The notes under the pieces: generated by a model
What the model was told of the DNA's origin: nothing
The model's database searches: none
What the model saw: only the letters and a program-made list of their open reading frames with translations
Assembly: GCA_017550525.1 (NCBI GenBank)
Contig: JAFZOU010000096.1
Span: forward strand, 51,443-115,442
Source of the DNA: Bacteroidales bacterium
GTDB taxonomy: Bacteria > Bacteroidota > Bacteroidia > Bacteroidales > UBA932
DNA: 64,000 nucleotides
Reading direction: 5' to 3'
Made by a program: the position numbers and the translations under genes
Shown here: one piece after another, positions 44,173 through 53,241 of the stretch
Layout of the letters: each line of letters starts with the position of its first letter
Position numbering within the stretch: the stretch's first letter is position 1

Positions 44173-45566
44173 GATATTTGAATATTATTCTTCCGCTTAT
44201 CCTTATGGTGTCTTGCGGAAAAACCCAGGGGCCGGGAGATACTCCTTTTCCGTATGACGTGACTTACAAGGTGGATGACAGTAATTTCTGTAATCCGGAG
44301 CGAGGCTTGTATGTCCCCACAATCAAGTATTTCCGAAATGGGAGTACACCTGTTAAGACATCGGTTGAAGGCATTCGTAATATAAGAAAATCGGGAAAGA
44401 CTTTCACATATTCCGAATTCTATGTTATCGATTATGTCTACAAGGACTTTGACGATGCCCTGCTTGATTTTGTCAGGGAGACTTTCAGGGCTCATCGCGA
44501 GGGTGGAGCCAAAACCATAGTCCGGTTTGCCTATTCTGACGGAATGGGCGCAAAGAACAAACCTTGGGATGCCCCCCTTGAGCAGACGCTTCGTCACGTT
44601 GAACAGCTGAAACCCATTTTCCATGAGTTTGCCGACGTCATTTATGTAGTCCAGTACGGCTTTGTGGGTTCTTGGGGAGAAGGTTATTATACAGATAATT
44701 ACGGGATGAATCCACGCACAGATGAGGATTTCTACTCTCGTCGTGAGTTGATGAATGCACTTTTGGATGCTGTCCCTGAAAGTCGCCAGATAGCTGTTCG
44801 TTATCCTCAGTATAAGAGGGGTATTCTTGGAATTGCTCAGGGAGATACAATAACCGCTGCTACAGCATTTGGTACTACAGCCAATGCCAGGGTGGCCGGA
44901 TTCAATGACTGTTTTGTGTCGGCGGCTGATGACGTTGGAACATATAAGTCTCCTTATGACAGGGAGCAATGGGCAACAGAAACCAACTACGTGTCCATGG
45001 GCGGCGAAACCTGCAGGGATCCTGAAAACTACTGTAATTGTAACAGTACCCTTTATAATCTCCGTCGTTATCACTGGACATATCTCAACGAGGCATACAA
45101 TAAGGAGACTCATGCCGTATGGTCAAAAGGCGGTTGTTATGACTACATAGTCAGCCACCTTGGTTACCGCTTTGTCCTAAAGGGTGCCGCATTTGGCGGC
45201 GCTTTAAAGGCAGGTGGGCAATTGGATGTAAAACTGCATATCCAGAATGAAGGTTTTGCTTCAATCATTAACAAACGCCCTATGCAATGGGTTATTGTCA
45301 ATGCCTCAAATCCTGACGAGAAATACGTAATCCCCTCACCAAAGGATCCACGTGACTGGAAAGGCAGTCAGACATATGTATATGAGGAAAGCCTGAAGCT
45401 CCCTAATGGCCTCAAGGCCGGTCAAAAGTATAAATTAGCACTTGAACTCCCGGATGAAGCTCCCACCCTTGCAGGCAACCCCGATTTCAGCATCCGTTTT
45501 GCTAACGAAGGTGTCTGGGAGGAAACTACCGGATTGAACATCCTTACTACACTAACTGCAGAATAA
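44169..45566 (+). CDS. DUF4874/DUF4832 lipoprotein (putative glycan-active protein)
   Basis: 465 residues. Lipobox LMVSCGKTQ near residue 17. The N-terminal half has FCNPERGLYVPTIKYF and FAYSDGMGAKNKPWDAPLEQTLRHVEQL, a TIM-barrel-like layout typical of DUF4874; FADVIYVVQYGFVGSWGEGYY carries conserved acidic and aromatic residues. The C-terminal half (from about 330) is the beta-rich DUF4832 part (GRFVLKGAAFGGAL-like, LDVKLHIQNEGFASIINKRP). Families like this are found in PULs and may bind or cut glycans; no activity can be assigned. Confidence 0.75.
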   Translation: MRYLNIILPLILMVSCGKTQGPGDTPFPYDVTYKVDDSNFCNPERGLYVPTIKYFRNGSTPVKTSVEGIRNIRKSGKTFTYSEFYVIDYVYKDFDDALLDFVRETFRAHREGGAKTIVRFAYSDGMGAKNKPWDAPLEQTLRHVEQLKPIFHEFADVIYVVQYGFVGSWGEGYYTDNYGMNPRTDEDFYSRRELMNALLDAVPESRQIAVRYPQYKRGILGIAQGDTITAATAFGTTANARVAGFNDCFVSAADDVGTYKSPYDREQWATETNYVSMGGETCRDPENYCNCNSTLYNLRRYHWTYLNEAYNKETHAVWSKGGCYDYIVSHLGYRFVLKGAAFGGALKAGGQLDVKLHIQNEGFASIINKRPMQWVIVNASNPDEKYVIPSPKDPRDWKGSQTYVYEESLKLPNGLKAGQKYKLALELPDEAPTLAGNPDFSIRFANEGVWEETTGLNILTTLTAE

Positions 45567-45569
45567 ACT

Positions 45570-46622
45570 ATGTTACCTTCAGAAATTGTCAATTTCTTTG
45601 CTATCAAAGGCAATGTAAAGGAGATCAAACCCCTTGGAAACGGTCTTATCAATGACACCCTTCTGGTGAAGACCGACGGCCCTGACGACTACGTGCTTCA
45701 GAAAATCAACAATGCCATTTTCCAGGACGTTGAACTGCTCCAGCACAATATAGACTGCGCAACGGCTCATATCCGGAAGAAGGGTGCCATGAGCCTTACC
45801 TTCATCCCCTGCAAGGAAACGGGCAAAACCTACTGGACAGACGGCAAAGAGTACTGGCGCGTATCCATCTTCATCAAGAACGCCTTCACCTTTGAGACCG
45901 TGAATCCGGAGTATTCCTATTACGCCGGAAAGGCTTTCGGTGCATTTGAGGCTATGCTTGCCGATATCCCCGATACCCTTGGCGAGACCATCCCGGATTT
46001 CCACAACATGGAGCTCCGTGCCCGCCAGCTCCATGAGGCTGTAAATGCCGATAAAGCCGGCCGTATGGCAGAACCTGAGGTAAAGGCCATCCTTGAGGAC
46101 CTTCTCCCCTATGAGGAGGAAATGTGCAAGGCAGAGCGCCTTTACCGTGAAGGGAAACTCCCCAAGAGAATCTGCCACTGCGACACAAAGGTTAACAATA
46201 TGCTCTTTGACAAGGACGGCAACATCATCTGCGTCATAGACCTTGATACCCTTATGCCCAGTTTTGTATTCTCTGATTTCGGGGATTTCCTCCGTACTGC
46301 CGCAAATACCGTGGCCGAGGACAGTCCTGAGGTGGATAAGGTAGATTTCAAGATGGACATCTTTGAGGCTTTTGCAAAAGGCTATCTTGAAAGCGCAAAG
46401 GTGTTCCTCACCCCCATTGAGATAGAGAACCTGCCGTATGCGGCATGCCTGTTCCCTTACATGCAGGCAGTCCGTTTCTTTGCCGATTACATTAACGGAG
46501 ACACCTACTACAAGATCAAATACCCGGAGCACAACCTTGTGCGCACCCGCAACCAGGTTGCCCTGTTCCATGCCGCAATGGCAAAGGTTCCAGAGATGAA
46601 AGCATTTATTGAAAAGATATGA
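45570..46622 (+). CDS. Sugar kinase of the aminoglycoside-phosphotransferase fold (N-acetylhexosamine 1-kinase-like)
   Basis: 350 residues, cytoplasmic. The N-lobe has PLGNGLINDTLLVK and VLQKINNAIF; the catalytic loop is CHCDTKVNNMLFD (H-x-D-x4-N) and the metal-binding motif IDLDTLMP. This pattern is that of NahK, which phosphorylates GlcNAc/GalNAc at C1 in the GNB/LNB pathway. It sits between exported glycosidases, so it would phosphorylate the monosaccharide they release after import. The substrate is inferred from context, not seen. Confidence 0.8.
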   Translation: MLPSEIVNFFAIKGNVKEIKPLGNGLINDTLLVKTDGPDDYVLQKINNAIFQDVELLQHNIDCATAHIRKKGAMSLTFIPCKETGKTYWTDGKEYWRVSIFIKNAFTFETVNPEYSYYAGKAFGAFEAMLADIPDTLGETIPDFHNMELRARQLHEAVNADKAGRMAEPEVKAILEDLLPYEEEMCKAERLYREGKLPKRICHCDTKVNNMLFDKDGNIICVIDLDTLMPSFVFSDFGDFLRTAANTVAEDSPEVDKVDFKMDIFEAFAKGYLESAKVFLTPIEIENLPYAACLFPYMQAVRFFADYINGDTYYKIKYPEHNLVRTRNQVALFHAAMAKVPEMKAFIEKI

Positions 46623-47992
46623 AACTAAGAGCCATTATCCTTACGGCCGCTTTCCTTGCGGCCGTTTCCTGCAGCCAGTCTGCAAAGATTATCAAGACCC
46701 CCGTTCCTCCCCGTCCTGCAGGTCAGGAAACCATGCTCCAGTTTGCCGCTGAGCCCATTGCGGATGTAGGTATCGGCGTTGTGGGACTTGGAGATCGCGG
46801 TTCAGGCGCCGTGTATCGTCTTTCCTATGTTCCCGGTAGTCACGTGGCAGCCATCTGCGATGTAGAACCGGACAGGGCGGAAAAGAACCTCAAGGTACTT
46901 GAAAGCCGCGGTATGACCGCAAAGGTATATGCCGGTGACGAGGAAGTTTACAAGCAGCTCTGCGAGGACCCTGACGTAGACTTGGTGTACATCTGCACCG
47001 ACTGGGTACATCACGTTCCCGTGGCTCTCTATGCTATGGAGCACGGCAAGCACGTTGCTCTGGAAGTACCTTCGGCAGAAACCCTCCAGGCCTGCTGGGA
47101 CCTTGTGAACACCTCCGAGCGCACCCGCAAGCACTGCATGATCCTTGAGAACTGCTGCTACGATTTCTTTGAACTTACCGCCCTCACAATGGCTCAGCAG
47201 GGTGTATTTGGTGACATTATCCACGCGGAAGGCTCCTACCACCACAACCTTGATCCCTACTGGGACAACTACTGGCATAACTGGCGCCTTGAGTTCAACC
47301 AGAAGTACAGGGGAGACCTCTATCCCACACATGGATTCGGCCCTGTATGCCAGGTTCTTGACATCCACCGCGGAGACCGCCTTACCACCCTTGTAGCTAT
47401 GGATACGGATCCTTTCAATGGTCCCAAACTTGTTGAGGCCCGCACAGGAAAGCCCTGCACTGATTTCCAGAATGGTGACGAGACTATGACCATGATCCGC
47501 ACCGCAAAGGGAAAGAGCATCCTCATTGAACATGACGTAATGACTCCCCGTCCCTATGACCGTATGTACCAGCTTGTGGGCACGGACGGCTATGCCGCCA
47601 AGTACCCTGTGGGCCAGGTATGCCTTAGGACTGAGACCACAGGAGAAGTGGACTACGAGGACCTTGAGTTTGAGAAAGTCTATGAAGGAGATGAACTTGA
47701 AGCCCTTATGGCTCAGTACCGTAACCCCATCCTTACCCCTGAGCTTGAGGCTCTGGCCAAGGAGGTCGGCGGTCATGGAGGCATGGATTTCATCATGGAC
47801 TACCGCCTTGTGTACTGCCTCAACAACGGTCTGCCTCTTGATATGGACGTGTATGACCTTGCCGAATGGTGCTGCGTAACGGAACTTTCCAGAATCTCAA
47901 TCGAGAACGGCTGCGTTCCCGTGGAGATTCCGGACTTCACACGCGGAGACTGGGACAAGATCCAGGGCTTCAGTTACGCTTTTGCAAACTAG
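46619..47992 (+). CDS. GH109-family lipoprotein (alpha-N-acetylgalactosaminidase family)
   Basis: 457 residues. Lipobox AAVSCSQS near residue 18. The NAD-binding motif IGVVGLGDRGSGAV follows; then ALEVPSAETLQACWDLV, ENCCYDFFELTAL, EGSYHHNLDPYWDNYWHNW, LYPTHGFGPVCQVLDIHRGD and VYCLNNGLPLDMDVYDLAEW, all family hallmarks including the His of THGFGP. Expected to remove terminal alpha-GalNAc with catalytic NAD. It overlaps the kinase gene by 4 bp. Its stop overlaps the stop of the convergent gene. Confidence 0.9.
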   Translation: MKLRAIILTAAFLAAVSCSQSAKIIKTPVPPRPAGQETMLQFAAEPIADVGIGVVGLGDRGSGAVYRLSYVPGSHVAAICDVEPDRAEKNLKVLESRGMTAKVYAGDEEVYKQLCEDPDVDLVYICTDWVHHVPVALYAMEHGKHVALEVPSAETLQACWDLVNTSERTRKHCMILENCCYDFFELTALTMAQQGVFGDIIHAEGSYHHNLDPYWDNYWHNWRLEFNQKYRGDLYPTHGFGPVCQVLDIHRGDRLTTLVAMDTDPFNGPKLVEARTGKPCTDFQNGDETMTMIRTAKGKSILIEHDVMTPRPYDRMYQLVGTDGYAAKYPVGQVCLRTETTGEVDYEDLEFEKVYEGDELEALMAQYRNPILTPELEALAKEVGGHGGMDFIMDYRLVYCLNNGLPLDMDVYDLAEWCCVTELSRISIENGCVPVEIPDFTRGDWDKIQGFSYAFAN

Positions 47993-48966
47993 CGGGGGCT
48001 TATTGACAACAGTAGTTGAAGCTGCTGTCCTACCGCCGAAGAAAAATCTTCATTAGAAGCGGGGATGGTATCCTGAAGGGTTCCATCCTCGCATTGTATT
48101 GAGATGAAGGCAACCCCTATGTCGGCAATCCTGTGCATGTCTTCCAGAGAAGGGTAGACGTAGAAGAAATTGTAGTCATCCCTTGTCTGGATGAGATTAA
48201 TCTCGGAGCCGTCACGGAGGATGAACTTGACGGGAGCGTCATATGGTATGTGATGCTTTGAATTGGTGCCGATAACAACGGCAAGATCAAGGTCTTCCTT
48301 GCCTGAGTTTTTGTAATACAGGTGGGAAAGGAGCACGTTGTAGTCCATGCTGGCGCCGCGGGCGACGATGGGATTGGCGGCCGTGAGGACACTGCCGGCA
48401 TTGTCTGTATGGGAGGCTATGGTGGCCGTCAGGTCAATTGTGGAATCGGCCGCCTTGAGGATAGCCTCGCAGTGGGACTTGAGGAGCTTTGCAAATTCAT
48501 CCTGGGCAAAGGTTGCCTGGACATAATCGTCCGGGTTCCAGCCGGTCACAAGGTCTATGGACTTTACTCCACGCACCATCTTTTCCATGTCTGAGGGCTC
48601 TGCGGCATACTTGAGGCGGTTTATGAAAGTTCCGTCCTCCAGACGCCTTTTAGTGGCTGAGTCCTGGCCGATCTGCTCCAGGCGCACGAACTTTCCGCCG
48701 GGCAGGGTGGCCGACATCTTCACGCCCTTGGGCGTAACCACGGCTTCTTTCTGGATGAGGTTTATGTACAGGAGGTACATGGATGAACCGTCAGGGAGAC
48801 CCACAAGTTCCACCCTTGCCTCCGAGGGGATATCGGCCAGTTTGATGGCTTCATAATCAGTGGAAATATGCGTAAAACCGCCGCTACGGTAGTTTGTGCG
48901 GACCTGCTGGGAGAAAGCGCTGCAGCAGATGGTGGCTGCAAGGATGCTTAAAAATGCTCTTTTCAT
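47989..48966 (-). CDS. Exported protein of unknown function
   Basis: 325 residues with a signal peptide (MKRAFLSILAATICCSAFSQ). Not recognised. The body has conserved-looking beta segments (ARVELVGLPDGSSMYLLYINLIQKEAVV, DAPVKFILRDGSEINLIQTRD) and a central region rich in helices (EFAKLLKSHCEAILKAADSTIDL). No cysteine motif or catalytic pattern. The start is set by the TATATTTG promoter, which lies just upstream and inside a longer frame. It converges on the GH109 gene, with both stop codons overlapping in CTAG. Confidence 0.7.
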   Translation of the reverse strand: MKRAFLSILAATICCSAFSQQVRTNYRSGGFTHISTDYEAIKLADIPSEARVELVGLPDGSSMYLLYINLIQKEAVVTPKGVKMSATLPGGKFVRLEQIGQDSATKRRLEDGTFINRLKYAAEPSDMEKMVRGVKSIDLVTGWNPDDYVQATFAQDEFAKLLKSHCEAILKAADSTIDLTATIASHTDNAGSVLTAANPIVARGASMDYNVLLSHLYYKNSGKEDLDLAVVIGTNSKHHIPYDAPVKFILRDGSEINLIQTRDDYNFFYVYPSLEDMHRIADIGVAFISIQCEDGTLQDTIPASNEDFSSAVGQQLQLLLSISPR

Positions 48967-48983
48967 AATGTCAAATTCCTCTG

Positions 48984-48991
48984 CAAATATA
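48984..48991 (-). promoter_or_regulatory. -7 box for the exported protein gene
   Basis: TATATTTG on the minus strand, 17 bp before the ATG at 48966. Confidence 0.65.
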
Positions 48992-49041
48992 CACTTTCTG
49001 TACCAAATAGCCACACGCTTTATTGATTCAATTAATTTTTG

Positions 49042-49049
49042 TAAATTTG
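49042..49049 (+). promoter_or_regulatory. -7 box for the export operon
   Basis: TAAATTTG, 39 bp before the OPX gene. Back to back with the promoter at 48984. Confidence 0.6.
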
Positions 49050-49088
49050 TAGGCTAAATATAGAATTAATTAAACTAAAGATATAGCT

Positions 49089-52088
49089 ATGAAGAGATTT
49101 ATCCTCTCATTACTGATGATTTCGGTGTCGGTCATTGCCATGGCGCAGTCCGCATCAATGCTATCAATGGCCCGTGCAGAACTTGACAAGCGCGGTCTCT
49201 CGGAAGCCGAGGTCCGTACACGCCTCATGCAAGAGGGAATAGACCCAGAAGCAATTCCCCCGTCAGACTATCCCAAGTATCAGGGCCGCGTGATGGCAAT
49301 CCTCAATGAGATGCAGGCAGAGAAGGCTGCAGAGAATCAGTCTACGGGTGTTGCCGGAGGCACCGTTGCAGTTGCCGATGTCAATCCTACCGTAATTGAA
49401 GTGGGCCCTGTATCGGCCGATGACGTCCCTCAGACAACCATAGGCGAAGCCGCCGCAGAAAGCGCCCTTGAGAAGGCCCTTGAGGAGGCACATGTTTCTC
49501 CTACCGCCGGTAATGACATCTATGGCCATTCCATATTCACCGGCAAGTCCCTGGACGTTTTCCGCACAACTGACGGCGCCCAGGCTCCGGACACATACAT
49601 CCTTGGTGAAGGGGATGAGGTGCATATTTCCATCTTCGGTTCTTCCCAGACGGAAATCCACCAGAGGATATCCCCGGACGGATCCATCCAGCCTGCCGGT
49701 TCCACCAAGATCTTCCTCAAGGGAATGACTCTTGCCCAGGCCCGCGCAGCAATCCGCAGTAAGCTGTCCCACCACTATTCCTTCCGTCCGGACCAGATTG
49801 CAGTTACCATCACCACGGCCCGTACCATCACCGTGAGCATTTTCGGTGAGGTTGGCGTTCAGGGAGGTTTCACCCTCAGCGCCCTCAACACTGCGTTCAA
49901 CGCCCTGGCAGCAGCCGGTGGTCCCACGGCGCAGGGCTCAATCCGTAATATCCAGCTCTCACGTGCCGGTAAAACCAGCCGCCTGGACCTTTACCAGTAC
50001 ATGACAAACCCCACCTCCGGTCTTCCCTATGACCTCCAGAACAACGATGTAATCTTTGTCCCTATCTCCCAGAAGATAGTAAGCATTGAAGGTGGTGTTA
50101 AGCGCCCCATGAGGTATGAGATGGTTGAGGGAGAAGACCTTGCCAAACTCATCGAGTATGCCGGCGGCCTTACGTATGACGTATATCCTGAGTTTGTCCA
50201 GATTGAGCGCCACATGGACGGTGAGATAAGCTATCAGGAATACAAGCTCAAGTCCGTTATGGACGGGAACCAGAAAGTTTCCCTTGAGCCCGGTGACATT
50301 GTGAGGATTAAATCGGCTGCACGTCCGCTTGAGAACTTTGTGACAATCAAAGGTGACGTCTACTATGGCGGCAACTTTGACTATGATGAGAACAAGAGCC
50401 TCAAGACCCTCATTGAGAAGGCAGAGCTCAAATACACTGCCCGCAAGGATTATGTGTTTGTAGAGCGCACAAGCCCTGATGAGACCGTTGAGGTTCTCAC
50501 CGTTCCTTTCCCCGGAGAGAACGGTAACCCTGACTTCAAGCTGGAGCAGCGGGACGTAGTGACCGTGCTGGCCCTTGACAGCTATCTTGAGAAATGGACT
50601 GTAGGCGTAAGCGGGGAAGTACGCAACCCCTTTGAACGCACATTCGGCCTCAATGACATCATGACCCTTGGCCAGGCAGTGGAACTTGCCGGCGGTCCCA
50701 GTCACAGCGCCCGCACAGACTTCGTGTACGTAGAGCGTACCCGTCCGGACCAGACCGTTGAGATTCTCACTCTCCCGTTCCCTGAAAAGGACTCCGAAAG
50801 CTACAACTTCCCCCTGCAGGCAAAGGACAAGATCCGCGTCCTCAGCCTCACCTCATTCCGTGACGTGGACCAGATCTCCGTCCAGGGTCAGGTACGCGCA
50901 CCGTTCACGCGCAGCTTCAGTCTCAATGACCGCATGACCGTGAACCAGGCCATTGAATACGCAAACGGTCTCAAGCCCAGCGTGTTCCCCGTAGCTTATA
51001 TCACCCGTACAGATATCACCAACCCTGAAAAGAAGGAGTACATCCGCGTAGACCTTAACAAGGACGGAGAAACTCTCCTCCAGCCCGGTGATGTCCTGAA
51101 CGTATATGACAACACCACTTTCACCAATATCGGAGAAGTCCGTGTGAGCGGAGCCGTAAAGAATTCCGTGGGAGTTACTTATGATCCTTCTGTAACTATG
51201 CATGACCTTATCATGATGGCCGGCGGTTTTGCCGTGGGTGCTGCTTATGACAAGGTTCAGGTGTTCCGCGTGAATATCTCCAAGAGCGAGGAAGTCCAGT
51301 ATGATCTCATCACCCTTGCCGTGGATGAGGATTATAACCCCATTGACAAGAACTTCGTCCTCCAGCCTTATGACCATGTTGTGGTGCGTATGACTCCCAA
51401 CTTCGCCACAGACCGCGTAGTTGAGATCAATGGCCGCGTAAGGTATCCCGGCGTGTATGTGCTCAATGATTCCCGTACCCAGCTTTCTGAAATCATCAAG
51501 ATGGCCGGCGGTCTTCTTGACGACGCAGACCCTTATGCCAGCATCTTCCGCACGTACCGCAACCGCGGCCGTATCGGCATAGATCTCAAGAAGGCAAAGA
51601 ATCATCCCAAGAACATGAAGCATGACCCTATCCTCATGGCTGGCGATGTCCTTAACATCAACCGTCAGGAGAATACCGTCATCATCCGTCCTACCGGAAC
51701 CCTCATGAACCAGTATGTGGCGGAGGACTTTGTGAGCGACCAGAAGAATATAGTGTTCAAGGGACGTCACAGTGCGGCCTGGTACATCAAGAACTACGCC
51801 GGAGGCTTTGACAAGTACGCGGACAGAAAGAGCGTTACAGTCACTCTTCCCAACAACCAGTCCAAGGGTACCAAGCAGTTCATCTTCCGTGCTACACCTA
51901 TCGTAGAGCCCGGAAGCGTCATCACCATCAAGATGAACCAGGACAAGATAGACAACCGCAACCGCAGGATGGAAGAACCTAAGACCAGGGTGGACTTTGA
52001 AACCGTGGCGGCCAAGACACTGTCTTCAGTAACGTCAATCATTTCAGTCATCATCCTGGGTAGGAACCTCCTCAGGACATCAAACTAG
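49089..52088 (+). CDS. Polysaccharide export outer membrane protein (OPX, multiple SLBB domains)
   Basis: 999 residues. Signal peptide (MKRFILSLLMISVSVIAMAQ), an N-terminal Poly_export domain (YILGEGDEVHISIFGSSQTEI..., residues about 165-250) and then about six SLBB repeats (VSIFGEVGVQGGFTL, VSIEGGVKRPMRYEM, VSGEVRNPFERTF, VQGQVRAPFTRSF, VSGAVKNSVGVTY, INGRVRYPGVYVL). A hydrophobic segment lies near the C-terminus (SVTSIISVIILGRNLL). It forms the export channel for capsule or exopolysaccharide together with the Wzz-type protein that follows 7 bp later. Larger than E. coli Wza (about 380), as is common in Bacteroidota. Confidence 0.93.
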   Translation: MKRFILSLLMISVSVIAMAQSASMLSMARAELDKRGLSEAEVRTRLMQEGIDPEAIPPSDYPKYQGRVMAILNEMQAEKAAENQSTGVAGGTVAVADVNPTVIEVGPVSADDVPQTTIGEAAAESALEKALEEAHVSPTAGNDIYGHSIFTGKSLDVFRTTDGAQAPDTYILGEGDEVHISIFGSSQTEIHQRISPDGSIQPAGSTKIFLKGMTLAQARAAIRSKLSHHYSFRPDQIAVTITTARTITVSIFGEVGVQGGFTLSALNTAFNALAAAGGPTAQGSIRNIQLSRAGKTSRLDLYQYMTNPTSGLPYDLQNNDVIFVPISQKIVSIEGGVKRPMRYEMVEGEDLAKLIEYAGGLTYDVYPEFVQIERHMDGEISYQEYKLKSVMDGNQKVSLEPGDIVRIKSAARPLENFVTIKGDVYYGGNFDYDENKSLKTLIEKAELKYTARKDYVFVERTSPDETVEVLTVPFPGENGNPDFKLEQRDVVTVLALDSYLEKWTVGVSGEVRNPFERTFGLNDIMTLGQAVELAGGPSHSARTDFVYVERTRPDQTVEILTLPFPEKDSESYNFPLQAKDKIRVLSLTSFRDVDQISVQGQVRAPFTRSFSLNDRMTVNQAIEYANGLKPSVFPVAYITRTDITNPEKKEYIRVDLNKDGETLLQPGDVLNVYDNTTFTNIGEVRVSGAVKNSVGVTYDPSVTMHDLIMMAGGFAVGAAYDKVQVFRVNISKSEEVQYDLITLAVDEDYNPIDKNFVLQPYDHVVVRMTPNFATDRVVEINGRVRYPGVYVLNDSRTQLSEIIKMAGGLLDDADPYASIFRTYRNRGRIGIDLKKAKNHPKNMKHDPILMAGDVLNINRQENTVIIRPTGTLMNQYVAEDFVSDQKNIVFKGRHSAAWYIKNYAGGFDKYADRKSVTVTLPNNQSKGTKQFIFRATPIVEPGSVITIKMNQDKIDNRNRRMEEPKTRVDFETVAAKTLSSVTSIISVIILGRNLLRTSN

Positions 52089-52095
52089 TGCGTAT

Positions 52096-53241
52096 ATGGA
52101 TCAGAACAATCAGTATAATAATCCCATGGTGGAAGAGGAGGAAGGCATTGACATAATGGCTCTTGTGAGGAACCTTTGGGAAGGCCGCAAAACCATCCTC
52201 ATCGTTACCGGTGTGTTCATATTCCTTGGCCTCATTGCGGCTATTACCATGAAACGCACCTATACGGTTTCCACTACCATGGTACCCCAGATGAGTTCCT
52301 CCAGAAACTCATCCCTGGCATCCCTGGCATCCCTGGCTGGCATGGACCTTGGCATGCCCCAGACCGCTGAACTGTCTCCTCTGGTATATCCCCAGATTGT
52401 GTCCAGCGTTCCTTACAGGGTGGAGCTCATGCACACCCCGCTTCACTTTGAGAAGGCCGACACCGCAGTGTCCCTCCTCACCTATGCAAAGGATTATATG
52501 AAGCCAGGCTTTTTTGCTACGGTGAAAAAATACACTATCGGCCTCCCTTTCCTTCTGCTTTCCAAGCTCAGTAAGCCAAAGGATATTACACTTCCTGAAG
52601 GCTGGGAACCTGGGGCCGGCAATGCCGAGCCAAGGCCTTATACCGTCTCCAAGGATGAAGAAAAGATGCTTAAGTATCTTGGCGGCACCGTGAATCTTAC
52701 CGTAGACAAGAAGGAAGGATATCTTACCCTTACCGTGATGGGTATGGAGCCGGTTCAAACCGCAGACCTTGCTGTTAAGGCTCAGGAACTTCTCCAGAAA
52801 GAAGTTACCCGTTTCCGCACGCAGAAAGCTGCCGATGAACTCAAATACATTCAGGAACGCTATGAAGAGGTGAAGAAAGAGGCGGAATCCTATCAGGCCG
52901 CCCTTGCCGTTCTTACAGACCGTTCCCAGAATATGACCACCTCCCGTGCTAGGCTTGAGCGTGAGCGGCTCCAGGCAAAATATGCAGTTGCCAGCTCCGT
53001 TTATTCAGAACTTGCAAAGCAGTTGGAAACTGCCAAGATGAAGGTAAAGAGGGATACCCCTATCCTCACCGTAGTCCAGCCTGTCACCGTTCCCACCAAG
53101 CCGTCCAACAGCAGGGCCAAAACCCTGATCATCTGGACTTTCTTTGGTGGCATCCTTGGATGCGGCATAGTCCTGGGCAAGCAGTACTGGCCCAAGGTAA
53201 AGGAAATGTTCAATTCTCCTGAAGATAAGGAGGAGAACTGA
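52096..53241 (+). CDS. Wzz-type polysaccharide chain-length/co-polymerase protein
   Basis: 381 residues. Two membrane helices near the ends (TILIVTGVFIFLGLIAAITM, residues about 34-54; TLIIWTFFGGILGCGIVLG, about 345-363) flank a periplasmic coiled coil (ELKYIQERYEEVKKEAESYQ). The PTKPSNSRAK motif before the second helix is the proline-rich Wzz signature. No tyrosine-kinase domain is fused. A tandem Ser-Leu-Ala repeat lies at residues 73-81. It acts with the OPX protein. It overlaps the antiporter gene by 1 bp. Confidence 0.9.
   Translation: MDQNNQYNNPMVEEEEGIDIMALVRNLWEGRKTILIVTGVFIFLGLIAAITMKRTYTVSTTMVPQMSSSRNSSLASLASLAGMDLGMPQTAELSPLVYPQIVSSVPYRVELMHTPLHFEKADTAVSLLTYAKDYMKPGFFATVKKYTIGLPFLLLSKLSKPKDITLPEGWEPGAGNAEPRPYTVSKDEEKMLKYLGGTVNLTVDKKEGYLTLTVMGMEPVQTADLAVKAQELLQKEVTRFRTQKAADELKYIQERYEEVKKEAESYQAALAVLTDRSQNMTTSRARLERERLQAKYAVASSVYSELAKQLETAKMKVKRDTPILTVVQPVTVPTKPSNSRAKTLIIWTFFGGILGCGIVLGKQYWPKVKEMFNSPEDKEEN

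Noticed and set aside
45579-46571. Minus-strand frame covering nearly the whole kinase gene
   Set aside because: The kinase catalytic motifs are on the plus strand; the reverse frame shows no recognisable pattern.
50853-51770. Minus-strand frame opposite the OPX gene
   Set aside because: Shadow of SLBB repeats.
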